This document shows, one piece after another, positions 35,173-41,939 of a stretch of DNA of 56,470 bases. The notes below the pieces were generated by a model. It was not told the origin of the DNA. It made no database searches and saw only the letters and a list, made by a program, of their open reading frames with translations. How positions within the stretch are numbered: the first letter of the stretch is position 1; each line of letters starts with the position of its first letter. This DNA is from an uncultured Clostridium sp. Its GTDB lineage: Bacteria; Bacillota; Clostridia; Oscillospirales; Butyricicoccaceae. The DNA lies in assembly GCA_947427035.1 (NCBI GenBank), contig CANEGK010000013.1, forward strand, positions 1-56,470, in the 5' to 3' direction. A program made the position numbers and the translations under genes.

Positions 35173-36360
35173 GTGAACCAATATCTGAAAACCGCGCAGG
35201 ACATGCTGCCCCAGATGATCGAAAACCGCCGCGCCATTCACCAGATGGGCGGGGTTGGCTTTGATCTGCGCAAGAGCGCCGACTACATCATCAGCGAACT
35301 GAAGAAGGCGGGCATTGAAGCCCGCGAAATCTGCCCGTGCGGCATTGTCGCCACCATCGGCCAGGGCGGAAAGACCCTGCTGCTGCGCGCCGACTATGAC
35401 GCGCTGCCCCTCGAAGAAATCACCGGCCTGCCCTTTGCCAATACCGAGGGCTGCTGCCACGCCTGCGGTCACGACTTCCACGCCACCATGCTGCTGGCCG
35501 CCGCGCGGATGCTCAAGGCGCGCGAAAGCGAGCTTTGCGGCACCGTCAAGCTGGTGTTCCAGCCGTCGGAAGAGACGCTGGAGGGCAGCATGGTCATGCT
35601 CAACGCCGGGCTTTTGGAAAACCCGAAGGTCGACGCCGCTTTTGCCATGCATGTCGAGGCGGGCGCCGCGCATTCGGCGGCCGGGACAGTGCGCTACAGC
35701 CGCGGGGCGACCTATGCCGCCGGCGACAAGGTCGCCATTACGGTGCGCGGCCGCGGCGGCCACGGCGCGCTGCCCTTTAAAAACATCGACCCGGTGACTG
35801 CCGCCGCACAAATCATCGTGGCCATTCAGCACATCATCGCCATGGAAGTGCCGACCAGCGAGCGCGTCACCATCACCTTCGGCCTTATCCAGGGCGGCAC
35901 GGCCGACAACGTCATCCCCGACGAGGTCTGCTTTAAGGGCACCATCCGCACCTTCAGCAACGAAATGCGCGAATTTGTCAAAAACCGCGTCAAAGAGGTC
36001 GCCGAGCTGACCGGACAGTCCATGCGCTGCACGGTCGACGTCGCTTACAGTCCGGTTTCGGTGCCGCCCGTCATCAACAACGAGCAGATGGTCGAGCAGT
36101 TCTTCCCCTTTATCGAAGAGATCACCGGCCCAGGCAAAACGGTGCTCGTCAACGAGCCCAGCTCCTTCGGGTCCGAGGATTTCGCCCACGTCACCGAGCG
36201 TGTGCCCGGCCTGATGATCAATCTGGGCGCCGGCGCGACGGGGCAGGGCTTTGACAAGGCCATGCACAACCCCGCCGTCATCCTCGACGAAAACGCGCTG
36301 CCCTATGGGGCCGCCATTCTGGCCAACTGCGCCGAAAACTGGCTGAAGGAGCAAAAGTAA
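35173..36360 (+). CDS. M20-family metallo-amidohydrolase
   Basis: 395 aa from GTG 35173, with AAGGAGG (35158-35164) upstream. M20D-type layout: QMIENRRAIHQMGGVGFDL, TLLLRADYDALPLEE, the metal site HACGHDFHATMLLAAARML, FQPSEE with the catalytic Glu, the dimerisation lid (~175-295), and SEDFAHVTERVPG near the end. Relatives hydrolyse N-acyl amino acids (hippurate, indole-acetyl-amino acids, N-acetyl-diaminopimelate) or peptides. It is two bases upstream of an amino-acid racemase gene and opens the arginine/ornithine region, so I infer release of a free amino acid from an acylated or dipeptide form for fermentation; specificity is unproven. Confidence 0.9.
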   Translation: MNQYLKTAQDMLPQMIENRRAIHQMGGVGFDLRKSADYIISELKKAGIEAREICPCGIVATIGQGGKTLLLRADYDALPLEEITGLPFANTEGCCHACGHDFHATMLLAAARMLKARESELCGTVKLVFQPSEETLEGSMVMLNAGLLENPKVDAAFAMHVEAGAAHSAAGTVRYSRGATYAAGDKVAITVRGRGGHGALPFKNIDPVTAAAQIIVAIQHIIAMEVPTSERVTITFGLIQGGTADNVIPDEVCFKGTIRTFSNEMREFVKNRVKEVAELTGQSMRCTVDVAYSPVSVPPVINNEQMVEQFFPFIEEITGPGKTVLVNEPSSFGSEDFAHVTERVPGLMINLGAGATGQGFDKAMHNPAVILDENALPYGAAILANCAENWLKEQK

Positions 36361-36361
36361 C

Positions 36362-37060
36362 ATGAAGGGCACCATTGGTATTCTGGGCGGCATGGGGCCG
36401 CTGGCCACAGCCGACCTTTTCCGCAAAATCGTCCTGATGACCGACGCCGCCTGCGACAACGACCACGCGCGCGTCATCATCGACTCCAACGCGCGTATCC
36501 CCGACCGCACCCGCGCCATTTTAGAGGGCGGGGCGGATCCTGTGCCAGAAATGCTGTCTGCGCTGGAAAATCTGGAAAAATGCGGCGTTTCGTGCGTCAT
36601 TATGCCGTGCAATACGGCGCACTACTTCATCGATCGCCTGCGCGCCTGCGCAAATGTCCCCTTTATCGACATGCTGCAAGTGACGGCCGAGCGCTGCGCC
36701 GAGCTCTTCCCGGGCAAGACGGCCGGCGTCTGGGGCACGACGGGCACGTTGAAAAGCGGCCTGTACACCCGCGCGCTCGACAAGGCGGGGGTCAAAAGCG
36801 TGCTGCCCGATGAGGAAAGCCAGCAGGTGCTGATGGATCTCATTTACCGCGTCAAGGGGGGCGAAACGCTGCGCGACCGCGCGCCGTTGGCCAGTCTGAT
36901 GGCCGGGATGCACGAAGCCGGCGCAGACTACTTCATTCTGGGCTGCACCGAGCTGCCCATTGTCGTCGAGCAGCTCAGCCCGCCGGGCGATTTTGTCGAC
37001 CCCACGGCCGAGCTGGCGCGTGCCGCTCTGTCCTATTGCGGCTACCGCGTCAAAGCCTGA
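36362..37060 (+). CDS. aspartate/glutamate-type (PLP-independent) amino-acid racemase
   Basis: 232 aa; ATG 36362 is one base after the M20 stop. Family signs: GTIGILGGMGPLATADLF at the N-terminus, the first catalytic Cys83 in IMPCNTAHYF and the second Cys195 in ILGCTELPIVV, with both two-base cysteines present. The nearest well-known type is the YgeA/broad-specificity Asp/Glu racemase. It lies in the arginine-ornithine gene block, where D-ornithine must be supplied to OraSE. The usual PLP-type ornithine racemase is not in this window, so this enzyme is a candidate substitute; it could equally racemise aspartate or the product of the M20 enzyme. Confidence 0.9.
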   Translation: MKGTIGILGGMGPLATADLFRKIVLMTDAACDNDHARVIIDSNARIPDRTRAILEGGADPVPEMLSALENLEKCGVSCVIMPCNTAHYFIDRLRACANVPFIDMLQVTAERCAELFPGKTAGVWGTTGTLKSGLYTRALDKAGVKSVLPDEESQQVLMDLIYRVKGGETLRDRAPLASLMAGMHEAGADYFILGCTELPIVVEQLSPPGDFVDPTAELARAALSYCGYRVKA

Positions 37061-37077
37061 GAAAATCCTGGATCAGC

Positions 37078-37103
37078 AGGGGCGGGGTTCGTTCCCCGCC
37101 CCT
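37078..37103 (+). terminator. terminator after the racemase gene
   Basis: AGGGGCGGGG-ttcgtt-CCCCGCCCCT perfect stem; T-poor tail (GTTCGTTT). Confidence 0.7.
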
Positions 37104-37185
37104 GTTCGTTTAGAGGGCCATTGTACGGGAAAAGGGCGGCCGCCGCCCGTTGCAGCAACGAAAGCATAAAAAGGAGAGGCTTCTT

Positions 37186-37365
37186 ATGAGTAAAGAGGGC
37201 CGATTTGAAGTGATTTACAAAGAAGACAATGCGCTGATTAAAGGCTTAAAAATGGTGCTTGTCGACAAAGAAACAGGGGTAAACTATCTTTTTGTACAGT
37301 CAGGGTATGCCGGAGGCCTGACGCCTCTGCTGGATGCAGACGGAAAGCCGGTTATCACCCTGTAA
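37186..37365 (+). CDS. DUF6440-family small protein
   Basis: 59 aa from ATG 37186, with AAAAGGAGAGG upstream. It matches the small Firmicute family I know as DUF6440: RFEVIYKEDN, KMVLVDKETGVNYLFVQSGYAGGLTPLLDADGKPV (landmarks VDKETGVNYLF and SGYAGGLTPLLD). Soluble, beta-rich, of unknown function. Codon use is more AT-rich than its neighbours. It lies alone between the racemase terminator and the arginase promoter. Confidence 0.85.
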   Translation: MSKEGRFEVIYKEDNALIKGLKMVLVDKETGVNYLFVQSGYAGGLTPLLDADGKPVITL

Positions 37366-37387
37366 AAGCAATTTGACGCGTTCCCTC

Positions 37388-37416
37388 TTGCCAAACGGTC
37401 ATTTTCGTGCTATGCT
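37388..37416 (+). promoter_or_regulatory. promoter of the arginase gene
   Basis: TTGCCA (37388-37393), 17-nt spacer, TATGCT (37411-37416). Confidence 0.7.
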
Positions 37417-37445
37417 TTATGCACAATATACATTTGATGCATAAA
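37416..37445 (+). promoter_or_regulatory. 8-bp inverted repeat abutting the arginase RBS
   Basis: TTTATGCA (37416-37423) and TGCATAAA (37438-37445) flank 14 nt. The right arm runs into the AAAGGAG RBS (37443-37449). It could be a DNA operator placed over the start site or an RNA hairpin that partly hides the RBS. It does not match the Bacillus ARG-box well. Confidence 0.55.
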
Positions 37446-37457
37446 GGAGAAATGGCT

Positions 37458-38351
37458 GTGCAGCAAGGGAAAAAAATCGATATTATCGGCATTCAGATGG
37501 ACTTGGGGGCATCGCGACGCGGCGTCAATATGGGCCCTTCGGCTATTCGTTACTCGGGAATTATGGAAAAAATGGAGCAGCTGGGCGTCAGCCCGCGGGA
37601 CAGGGGCGACATTATTCCCGCCATTCCGCAGGGAGACGGCGACCCGGCTATGCGTCATGCCTGTGAAATCAACGAGGCCAACGGCAGGCTGTACGACGCG
37701 GTGCGCGACAGTCTGCGCGGCGGCGCCATGCCGGTCGTGCTGGGCGGCGATCACTGTGTCGCGGCGGGCAGCATCCCGGCCGTCGCCGAAGAACTGGGCG
37801 ACATCGGCGTCATCTGGATTGACGCGCACGGTGATTTTAACAACGAGCAGAGCTCGCCCAGCGGCAATATGCACGGAATGCCCCTGTCGGCCGTCTGCGG
37901 CTGTGGGCCGGAAGCCATGCTCCCCTTTTCAAAGGCGCGCGTTCGGCCGTGTCGTGTGGCGCAGGTCGGAGCGCGCGACATTGACGCCGCCGAGCGCGAG
38001 CGGCTGCGCCAAAACGGCGTTTCGGTCTTTTCCATCAGCGACATCGACAAGCTGGGGATGGCCGAGGTCATGCGCCGCGCCATTGAGGTGGCGGGGAAAG
38101 GCACGAACGGCATCCATCTCAGCTTTGACGTCGACGCCATCACGCCCGAGGCAGCGCCCGGCGTCGGCACGCCGGTACACAGCGGCCTGACGGTGCGCGA
38201 AGCCTTTCTGGCCGCCGAAATGCTGGCCGAGTGCGGCCGCGTTGTCTCGCTTGATATGGTTGAAGTCAACCCCATGCTTGATGCCTTTAACAAGACGGGT
38301 AATCTGGCTTGCGAATTAATTTTGTCAGTTTTGGGAAAAACAGTCTATTAA
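37458..38351 (+). CDS. rocF: arginase
   Basis: 297 aa from GTG 37458, 9 nt after AAAGGAG; the in-frame ATG 37452 is only 2-3 nt from the RBS and less likely. It hydrolyses L-arginine to L-ornithine and urea with a binuclear Mn centre. Metal motifs: GGDHCVAAG, IWIDAHGDFN and LSFDVDAITPEAAPG; the arginase-specific SPSGNMHGMPLSAV loop separates it from agmatinases. One oddity: the usual DP after DVD.. is TP. Directly upstream of the ornithine oxidation operon, it would supply its substrate. Most ornithine-fermenting clostridia use arginine deiminase instead. Ends at a strong hairpin. Confidence 0.92.
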   Translation: MQQGKKIDIIGIQMDLGASRRGVNMGPSAIRYSGIMEKMEQLGVSPRDRGDIIPAIPQGDGDPAMRHACEINEANGRLYDAVRDSLRGGAMPVVLGGDHCVAAGSIPAVAEELGDIGVIWIDAHGDFNNEQSSPSGNMHGMPLSAVCGCGPEAMLPFSKARVRPCRVAQVGARDIDAAERERLRQNGVSVFSISDIDKLGMAEVMRRAIEVAGKGTNGIHLSFDVDAITPEAAPGVGTPVHSGLTVREAFLAAEMLAECGRVVSLDMVEVNPMLDAFNKTGNLACELILSVLGKTVY

Positions 38352-38371
38352 TTTTGTTAAAAATAACAAAA

Positions 38372-38409
38372 AACCCCCACAGAGCTAAATTTTTTGCTCT
38401 GTGGGGGTT
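38372..38409 (+). terminator. hairpin after arginase
   Basis: 14-bp perfect stem AACCCCCACAGAGC (38372-38385) with GCTCTGTGGGGGTT (38396-38409). Its right arm overlaps the -35 of the next promoter. No T-run follows. Confidence 0.7.
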
Positions 38410-38436
38410 GTCAAGACATTGAATTTGCGTTAAAAT
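38408..38436 (+). promoter_or_regulatory. promoter of the ornithine-oxidation operon
   Basis: TTGTCA (38408-38413), 17-nt spacer, TAAAAT (38431-38436). Predicted transcription start is near 38443, giving a ~205-nt leader before ord. Confidence 0.7.
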
Positions 38437-38442
38437 AGCTTC

Positions 38443-38587
38443 AGATACGCAGGGAGGAAAGGGCCTGCTTAATCTGTACACCACGATTGACGGTTTTGCC
38501 TGCTGTCACTGTGTGCGCTGTACAGAGCGCCCTTTTGGAGAACCCTGTTGCAAGGGATGCAAAACCGCCGCTATGGCGGTTTTTTTA
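38443..38587 (+). promoter_or_regulatory. candidate riboswitch/attenuator leader of the ord-ort-ora operon
   Basis: The leader ends in a perfect terminator: AAAACCGCC-gctat-GGCGGTTTT plus T-run (38561-38587). Upstream, CGGTTTTGC (38491-38499) is fully complementary to GCAAAACCG (38559-38567), which contains the terminator's 5' arm, so an antiterminator and the terminator exclude each other. The 5' arm lies inside a hairpin closed by CTGTACA (38474-38480) and TGTACAG (38519-38525); further stems are GCAGG/CCTGC (from 38450) and CCCT/AGGG (38544-38555). It does not match the lysine, cobalamin, glycine or T-box leaders as I know them; ligand (ornithine, arginine, corrinoid?) is open. Confidence 0.6.
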
Positions 38588-38648
38588 TGTCCCTTTGCAA
38601 TGAGAGAATGTATATTTTTGTATAGGAAAAATGTCAGGAGGAATCACA

Positions 38649-39713
38649 ATGAAAAATGTAAAAGTGGCCGTCTGGGGCTTCGGCGCTATGGGCTCCGGTG
38701 TTGTGCGCGCGCTGCTGACCAAAAAGGGCGTCGACATTGTCGGCGTGTGCGATCTGCACCCCCAGCGTGTGAACAAGAGCATTTATGAAGTGCTGGGCGT
38801 CGACCGCGCCGGGCGCGCAGACGTCGTTGTCAACCCCGATATCGACGCCGTCGTGCGTTCGGGCGAGTGCGACATCTGTGTCATTGCCACCGATTCCTTT
38901 ACCGCCAAGGTGTATGACAAGGTCATGCGCATTGTCGGAAAGGGCGTCAACGTCGTCACCACAGCCGAAGAAATGTCCTATCCCAAAGCGGGCGAGCCCG
39001 AGCTGACCGCCAAGATGGACGCCGCCGCGCGCGAGCATGGCGTTTCCATTCTGGGCACGGGCGTCAACCCCGGCCTCATCATGGATGTGCTGGCTCTGTG
39101 CCTGTCGGGCGGCATGACCGATGTCGAGTTTGTGCAGTGCAAGCGCGTCAACAGCCTCAGCCCCTTTGGCCCCGCCGTCATGGAAGAACAGGGCGTCGGC
39201 CTGCCGGTCGCCGAGTTTGAAGCCAAGGTCAAGGACGGCAGCATGGCCGGCCACGTCGGCTTTAAAGAGAGCGTCTATATGATGAACGAGGCGCTCGGCC
39301 TGGGCGTCGACCACTTCGAGCAGCAGATGAAGCCCATTGTCACCAGCGTCGATCGCAAATCCCCCTATGGCTTTGCCAAAGCGGGCGACGTCGCCGGCGT
39401 CAACATGACCGGCCAGGGCAGCCGCGGCGGCAAGGTAGTCATCGACATGATCCACCCGCAGCAGATCGAGCCCGAGATGGAAGGCACCCACACCGGCGAC
39501 TATATCGTGCTCAAGGGCTCGCCCGACATCTCGATGGAGATTCGCCCCGAGGTGGACGGCGGCATCGGCACCATCGCCATGTGCATCAACATGATCCCCC
39601 ACGTCATCAACGCCCGCCCCGGCCTGCGCACCATGATCGACTTGCCGGTGCCCCACGCCATTATGGGTGACTACCGTGATCTCATCGACGAAGAACGTAA
39701 AATTGTAAAATAA
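38649..39713 (+). CDS. ord: 2,4-diaminopentanoate dehydrogenase
   Basis: 354 aa from ATG 38649 (AGGAGGAATCACA upstream). It oxidatively deaminates (2R,4S)-2,4-diaminopentanoate to 2-amino-4-oxopentanoate with NAD(P). N-terminal Rossmann fold VAVWGFGAMGSGVVRALL, VGVCDLHPQRV, ATDSF; central NVVTTAEEMSYP and GTGVNPGLIMDVLAL, characteristic of this dehydrogenase; C-terminal VPHAIMGDYRDLIDEER. It is the first structural gene after the attenuator-like leader, and a terminator-like hairpin separates it from ortA. Confidence 0.93.
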   Translation: MKNVKVAVWGFGAMGSGVVRALLTKKGVDIVGVCDLHPQRVNKSIYEVLGVDRAGRADVVVNPDIDAVVRSGECDICVIATDSFTAKVYDKVMRIVGKGVNVVTTAEEMSYPKAGEPELTAKMDAAAREHGVSILGTGVNPGLIMDVLALCLSGGMTDVEFVQCKRVNSLSPFGPAVMEEQGVGLPVAEFEAKVKDGSMAGHVGFKESVYMMNEALGLGVDHFEQQMKPIVTSVDRKSPYGFAKAGDVAGVNMTGQGSRGGKVVIDMIHPQQIEPEMEGTHTGDYIVLKGSPDISMEIRPEVDGGIGTIAMCINMIPHVINARPGLRTMIDLPVPHAIMGDYRDLIDEERKIVK

Positions 39714-39729
39714 ATGCACTGGCGGGCTG

Positions 39730-39763
39730 AAAAGCCCCTGCTGTCATGCAGACGGGGCTTTTC
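39730..39763 (+). terminator. intra-operon terminator-like hairpin between ord and ortA
   Basis: GAAAAGCCCC (39730-39739) pairs with GGGGCTTTTC (39754-39763). With the ord and ortA genes cooperating, it more probably sets relative expression or stabilises the ord mRNA than ends the operon. The rest of 39714-39862 holds no gene. Confidence 0.6.
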
Positions 39764-39862
39764 GCAGCCCGGCCGGCCATCTACAGCGTCCGGCACAATG
39801 CGCACATGGGCGGGGCTGCGGCCCCGGCGCAAAACCGGACGCGTGATAAGGAGGAGAACATT

Positions 39863-40168
39863 TTGGCAAAGAAAAACGATTGGGTGCGCATCCACCGCAA
39901 CGTGCTGGAAGCGAAGGAGCGCACGGGCAAGCTGCCTGACGACACAAAAAACGTTCCTTTAGAAATGTGGGTGAAAGGGCATTTGAAAAATGAGAGCGCC
40001 GAAATCGGCGACGAAGTGACCGTCGTCACCCGCGTCGGCCGTGAGGAGCACGGAACGCTCATTGAGGTCAACCCCCATTATGAATTGAATTACGGCGACT
40101 ATGTGCCGGAAATCACCGCCATTGAGGACCAGCTCCGCACGGCGCTGTTTGGAGGGAACAAACAATGA
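39863..40168 (+). CDS. ortA: 2-amino-4-oxopentanoate thiolase, alpha subunit
   Basis: 101 aa from TTG 39863, with AAGGAGGAG (39848-39856) upstream; this matches the ~100-aa length of OrtA. Sequence landmarks: WVRIHRNVLEAKERTGKLPDDTKNVPLEMWVKG and a beta-rich EIGDEVTVVTRVGREEHGTLIEVNPHYELNYGDYVPE (landmarks RIHRNVLEA and HYELNYGDYVPE). With OrtB it cleaves 2-amino-4-oxopentanoate with CoA to acetyl-CoA and alanine. ATGA overlap with ortB. Confidence 0.93.
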   Translation: MAKKNDWVRIHRNVLEAKERTGKLPDDTKNVPLEMWVKGHLKNESAEIGDEVTVVTRVGREEHGTLIEVNPHYELNYGDYVPEITAIEDQLRTALFGGNKQ

Positions 40169-41577
40169 TTGTCGACAGAAGCTACCAGGCCGTCACCGGC
40201 CGTATGGCCCAAATCATCGAAAACGCCATGGGCGTGGACTATAAAAAGTACGAGTCGGGCTCGATTGCCTTTGACTACGAACGCATGATGAACGACACCG
40301 GTTATTCGCTGGAGGACATCATTAAAATCCAGCGCACCTTCAACGTGGGCAACACCCCGGTGTTCGAGCTGCGCAACCTGACGGCGCTGGCCCGCAAGTG
40401 CGCAAAGCCGGGCAAGGGTGCCCGCATTTTCATCAAGGATGAAGCCGCCAACCCGGCCGGCAGCTTTAAAGAGCGCCGCGCCGCCACCTCGGTCTATCAC
40501 GCCAAGAAAATGGGGTACAAGGGCGTCATCGCCGCGACGTCGGGCAACTACGGCGCGGCCGTCGCGTCGCAGGCCGCCATGCAGGGCCTGAAATGCCTGA
40601 TTGTCCAGGAATGCTATGACTCGCAGGGCGTCGGCCAGCCGGAAATTGTCGAAAAGGCCCGCAAGTGCGAGGCGCTGGGCGCCGAGGTTTTACAGCTGAC
40701 CGTCGGCCCCGAGCTGTTCTATGAAACCCTGATGATGCTGGAGGACACCGGCTACTTCAACGCCAGCCTGTACAGCGCCTTCGGCGTTTCGGGCGTCGAA
40801 ACGCTGGGCTGGGAGCTGGGGCACCAGTTCCTCGAACAGTGCGGCCGTCACCCCGACGTCGTCGTGTGCGCCAACGCCGGCGGCGGCAACCTGACGGGCA
40901 CGGCGCGCGGCCTGCGCAAGGCCGGCTGCAAAGCCCAGGTGGTCGCGGCCTCGGTCGATCTCAAGGGCCTGCACATGGCGAGCGACAGCCAGTTTAACAA
41001 AAAATCCTTCACCACCGCGCACACTGGTTTCGGCGTGCCCTATGCCACCGACCCGGACCACAGTGACGTGCCCCGCAGCGCCGCTCGCCCGCTGCGCTAT
41101 ATGGACCGTTACGTCACCGTCAAGCAGGGCGAAGTTTTCTATATCACCGAAGCGCTCGCCACCCTCGAGGGCATGGAGAAGGGCCCGGCCGGCAACACCA
41201 GCCTTGCCGCCGCCTTCTCGCTGGCGCAGGAAATGGATGAAGACCAGATCATCGTCGCGCAGGAAACCGAGTACACCGGCGCCGGCAAGCACATCCAGCC
41301 GCAGCTGGCCTTTGCCCGCAAAAACGGCGTCGAGCTTCTCTTCGGCGACCCGTCGGAAGAGATTCCGGGCAAAAACATCATCTTCCCGGCGCGGCCCGAG
41401 CTGCTCAAAGCGCGCGATTCCGACCTTGGCCACATGCGCCGCTCGCTCGTCAAACGCCAGATCCGCGGCGTTGAAAACCTGTGCGAGGCCGATCTCGACT
41501 ACCTGGCGGCCGAGACCAACACCGACCGCGCCTGGGTCGAGAAAACCATCAAAGCCATTCGGGAGGAAAACGTATGA
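40165..41577 (+). CDS. ortB: 2-amino-4-oxopentanoate thiolase, beta subunit (PLP)
   Basis: 470 aa; ATG 40165 overlaps the ortA stop. Fold-type II PLP enzyme: FIKDEAANPAGSFKERRA with PLP Lys102, ATSGNYGAAVASQAAMQG (Asn loop), VGVETLGWELGHQF-like region, and CANAGGGNLTGTARGL (phosphate-binding Gly loop). It is the catalytic subunit of the CoA-dependent cleavage that yields acetyl-CoA and D-alanine, the energy-yielding step of ornithine oxidation. Its stop overlaps the oraS start (ATGA). Confidence 0.95.
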   Translation: MIVDRSYQAVTGRMAQIIENAMGVDYKKYESGSIAFDYERMMNDTGYSLEDIIKIQRTFNVGNTPVFELRNLTALARKCAKPGKGARIFIKDEAANPAGSFKERRAATSVYHAKKMGYKGVIAATSGNYGAAVASQAAMQGLKCLIVQECYDSQGVGQPEIVEKARKCEALGAEVLQLTVGPELFYETLMMLEDTGYFNASLYSAFGVSGVETLGWELGHQFLEQCGRHPDVVVCANAGGGNLTGTARGLRKAGCKAQVVAASVDLKGLHMASDSQFNKKSFTTAHTGFGVPYATDPDHSDVPRSAARPLRYMDRYVTVKQGEVFYITEALATLEGMEKGPAGNTSLAAAFSLAQEMDEDQIIVAQETEYTGAGKHIQPQLAFARKNGVELLFGDPSEEIPGKNIIFPARPELLKARDSDLGHMRRSLVKRQIRGVENLCEADLDYLAAETNTDRAWVEKTIKAIREENV

Positions 41578-41939
41578 AGCGTGCAGACGATTACGAAGTC
41601 CGGCGCGCCCATTTGGCCGGAATGAGCGATGAAGAGCTCAAGGCTTATTTCTGGCGCCTGGCCGGCCAGCTGACCGAGCCGCTTTTGAAAATGGGCCGGG
41701 AATACACCTCGCCTTCGGTCGAGCGCTCGGTGCTGCTGCGCATGGGCTTTTCCTCGCTCGAAGTCAAGCCGATTGTCGACACGGCCATTGAAAAGAACCT
41801 GATAGCGCACGGCGCGGGCAACATTGTCTACCGCCTGTCCCGCGAAACCGGCCTGAGCATCCGCGAAGCAGGGCTCAAGCTGGCGAACGGCGAGCTTTGG
41901 GACAAGGCCGCCGAGCTTTTTGAGGAGGTGCAGGCATGA
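41574..41939 (+). CDS. oraS: D-ornithine 4,5-aminomutase, S subunit
   Basis: 121 aa; ATG 41574 overlaps the ortB stop by 4 nt, with GGGAGGAAAA upstream. Small helical subunit matching OraS in length and sequence type: ADDYEVRRAHLAGMSDEELKAYFWRL, PLLKMGREYTSPSVERSVLLRMGFSS, GNIVYRLSRETGLSIREAGLKLANGELWD. It forms the alpha2beta2 mutase with OraE. Overlaps oraE (ATGA), so ortA through oraE are all translationally coupled. Confidence 0.94.
   Translation: MKRADDYEVRRAHLAGMSDEELKAYFWRLAGQLTEPLLKMGREYTSPSVERSVLLRMGFSSLEVKPIVDTAIEKNLIAHGAGNIVYRLSRETGLSIREAGLKLANGELWDKAAELFEEVQA

Noticed and set aside
37416-37445. ArgR/AhrC ARG box at the arginase promoter
   Set aside because: The repeat TTTATGCA/TGCATAAA has the wrong half-site sequence and spacing for an ARG box (TNTGAATWWWWATTCANW).
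38540-38587. T-box antiterminator resemblance (AGGGATGCAAAACCGCC) in the ord leader
   Set aside because: The leader is too short and has no stem I with specifier loop or AG-bulge; the canonical TGGNACCGCG is not matched.
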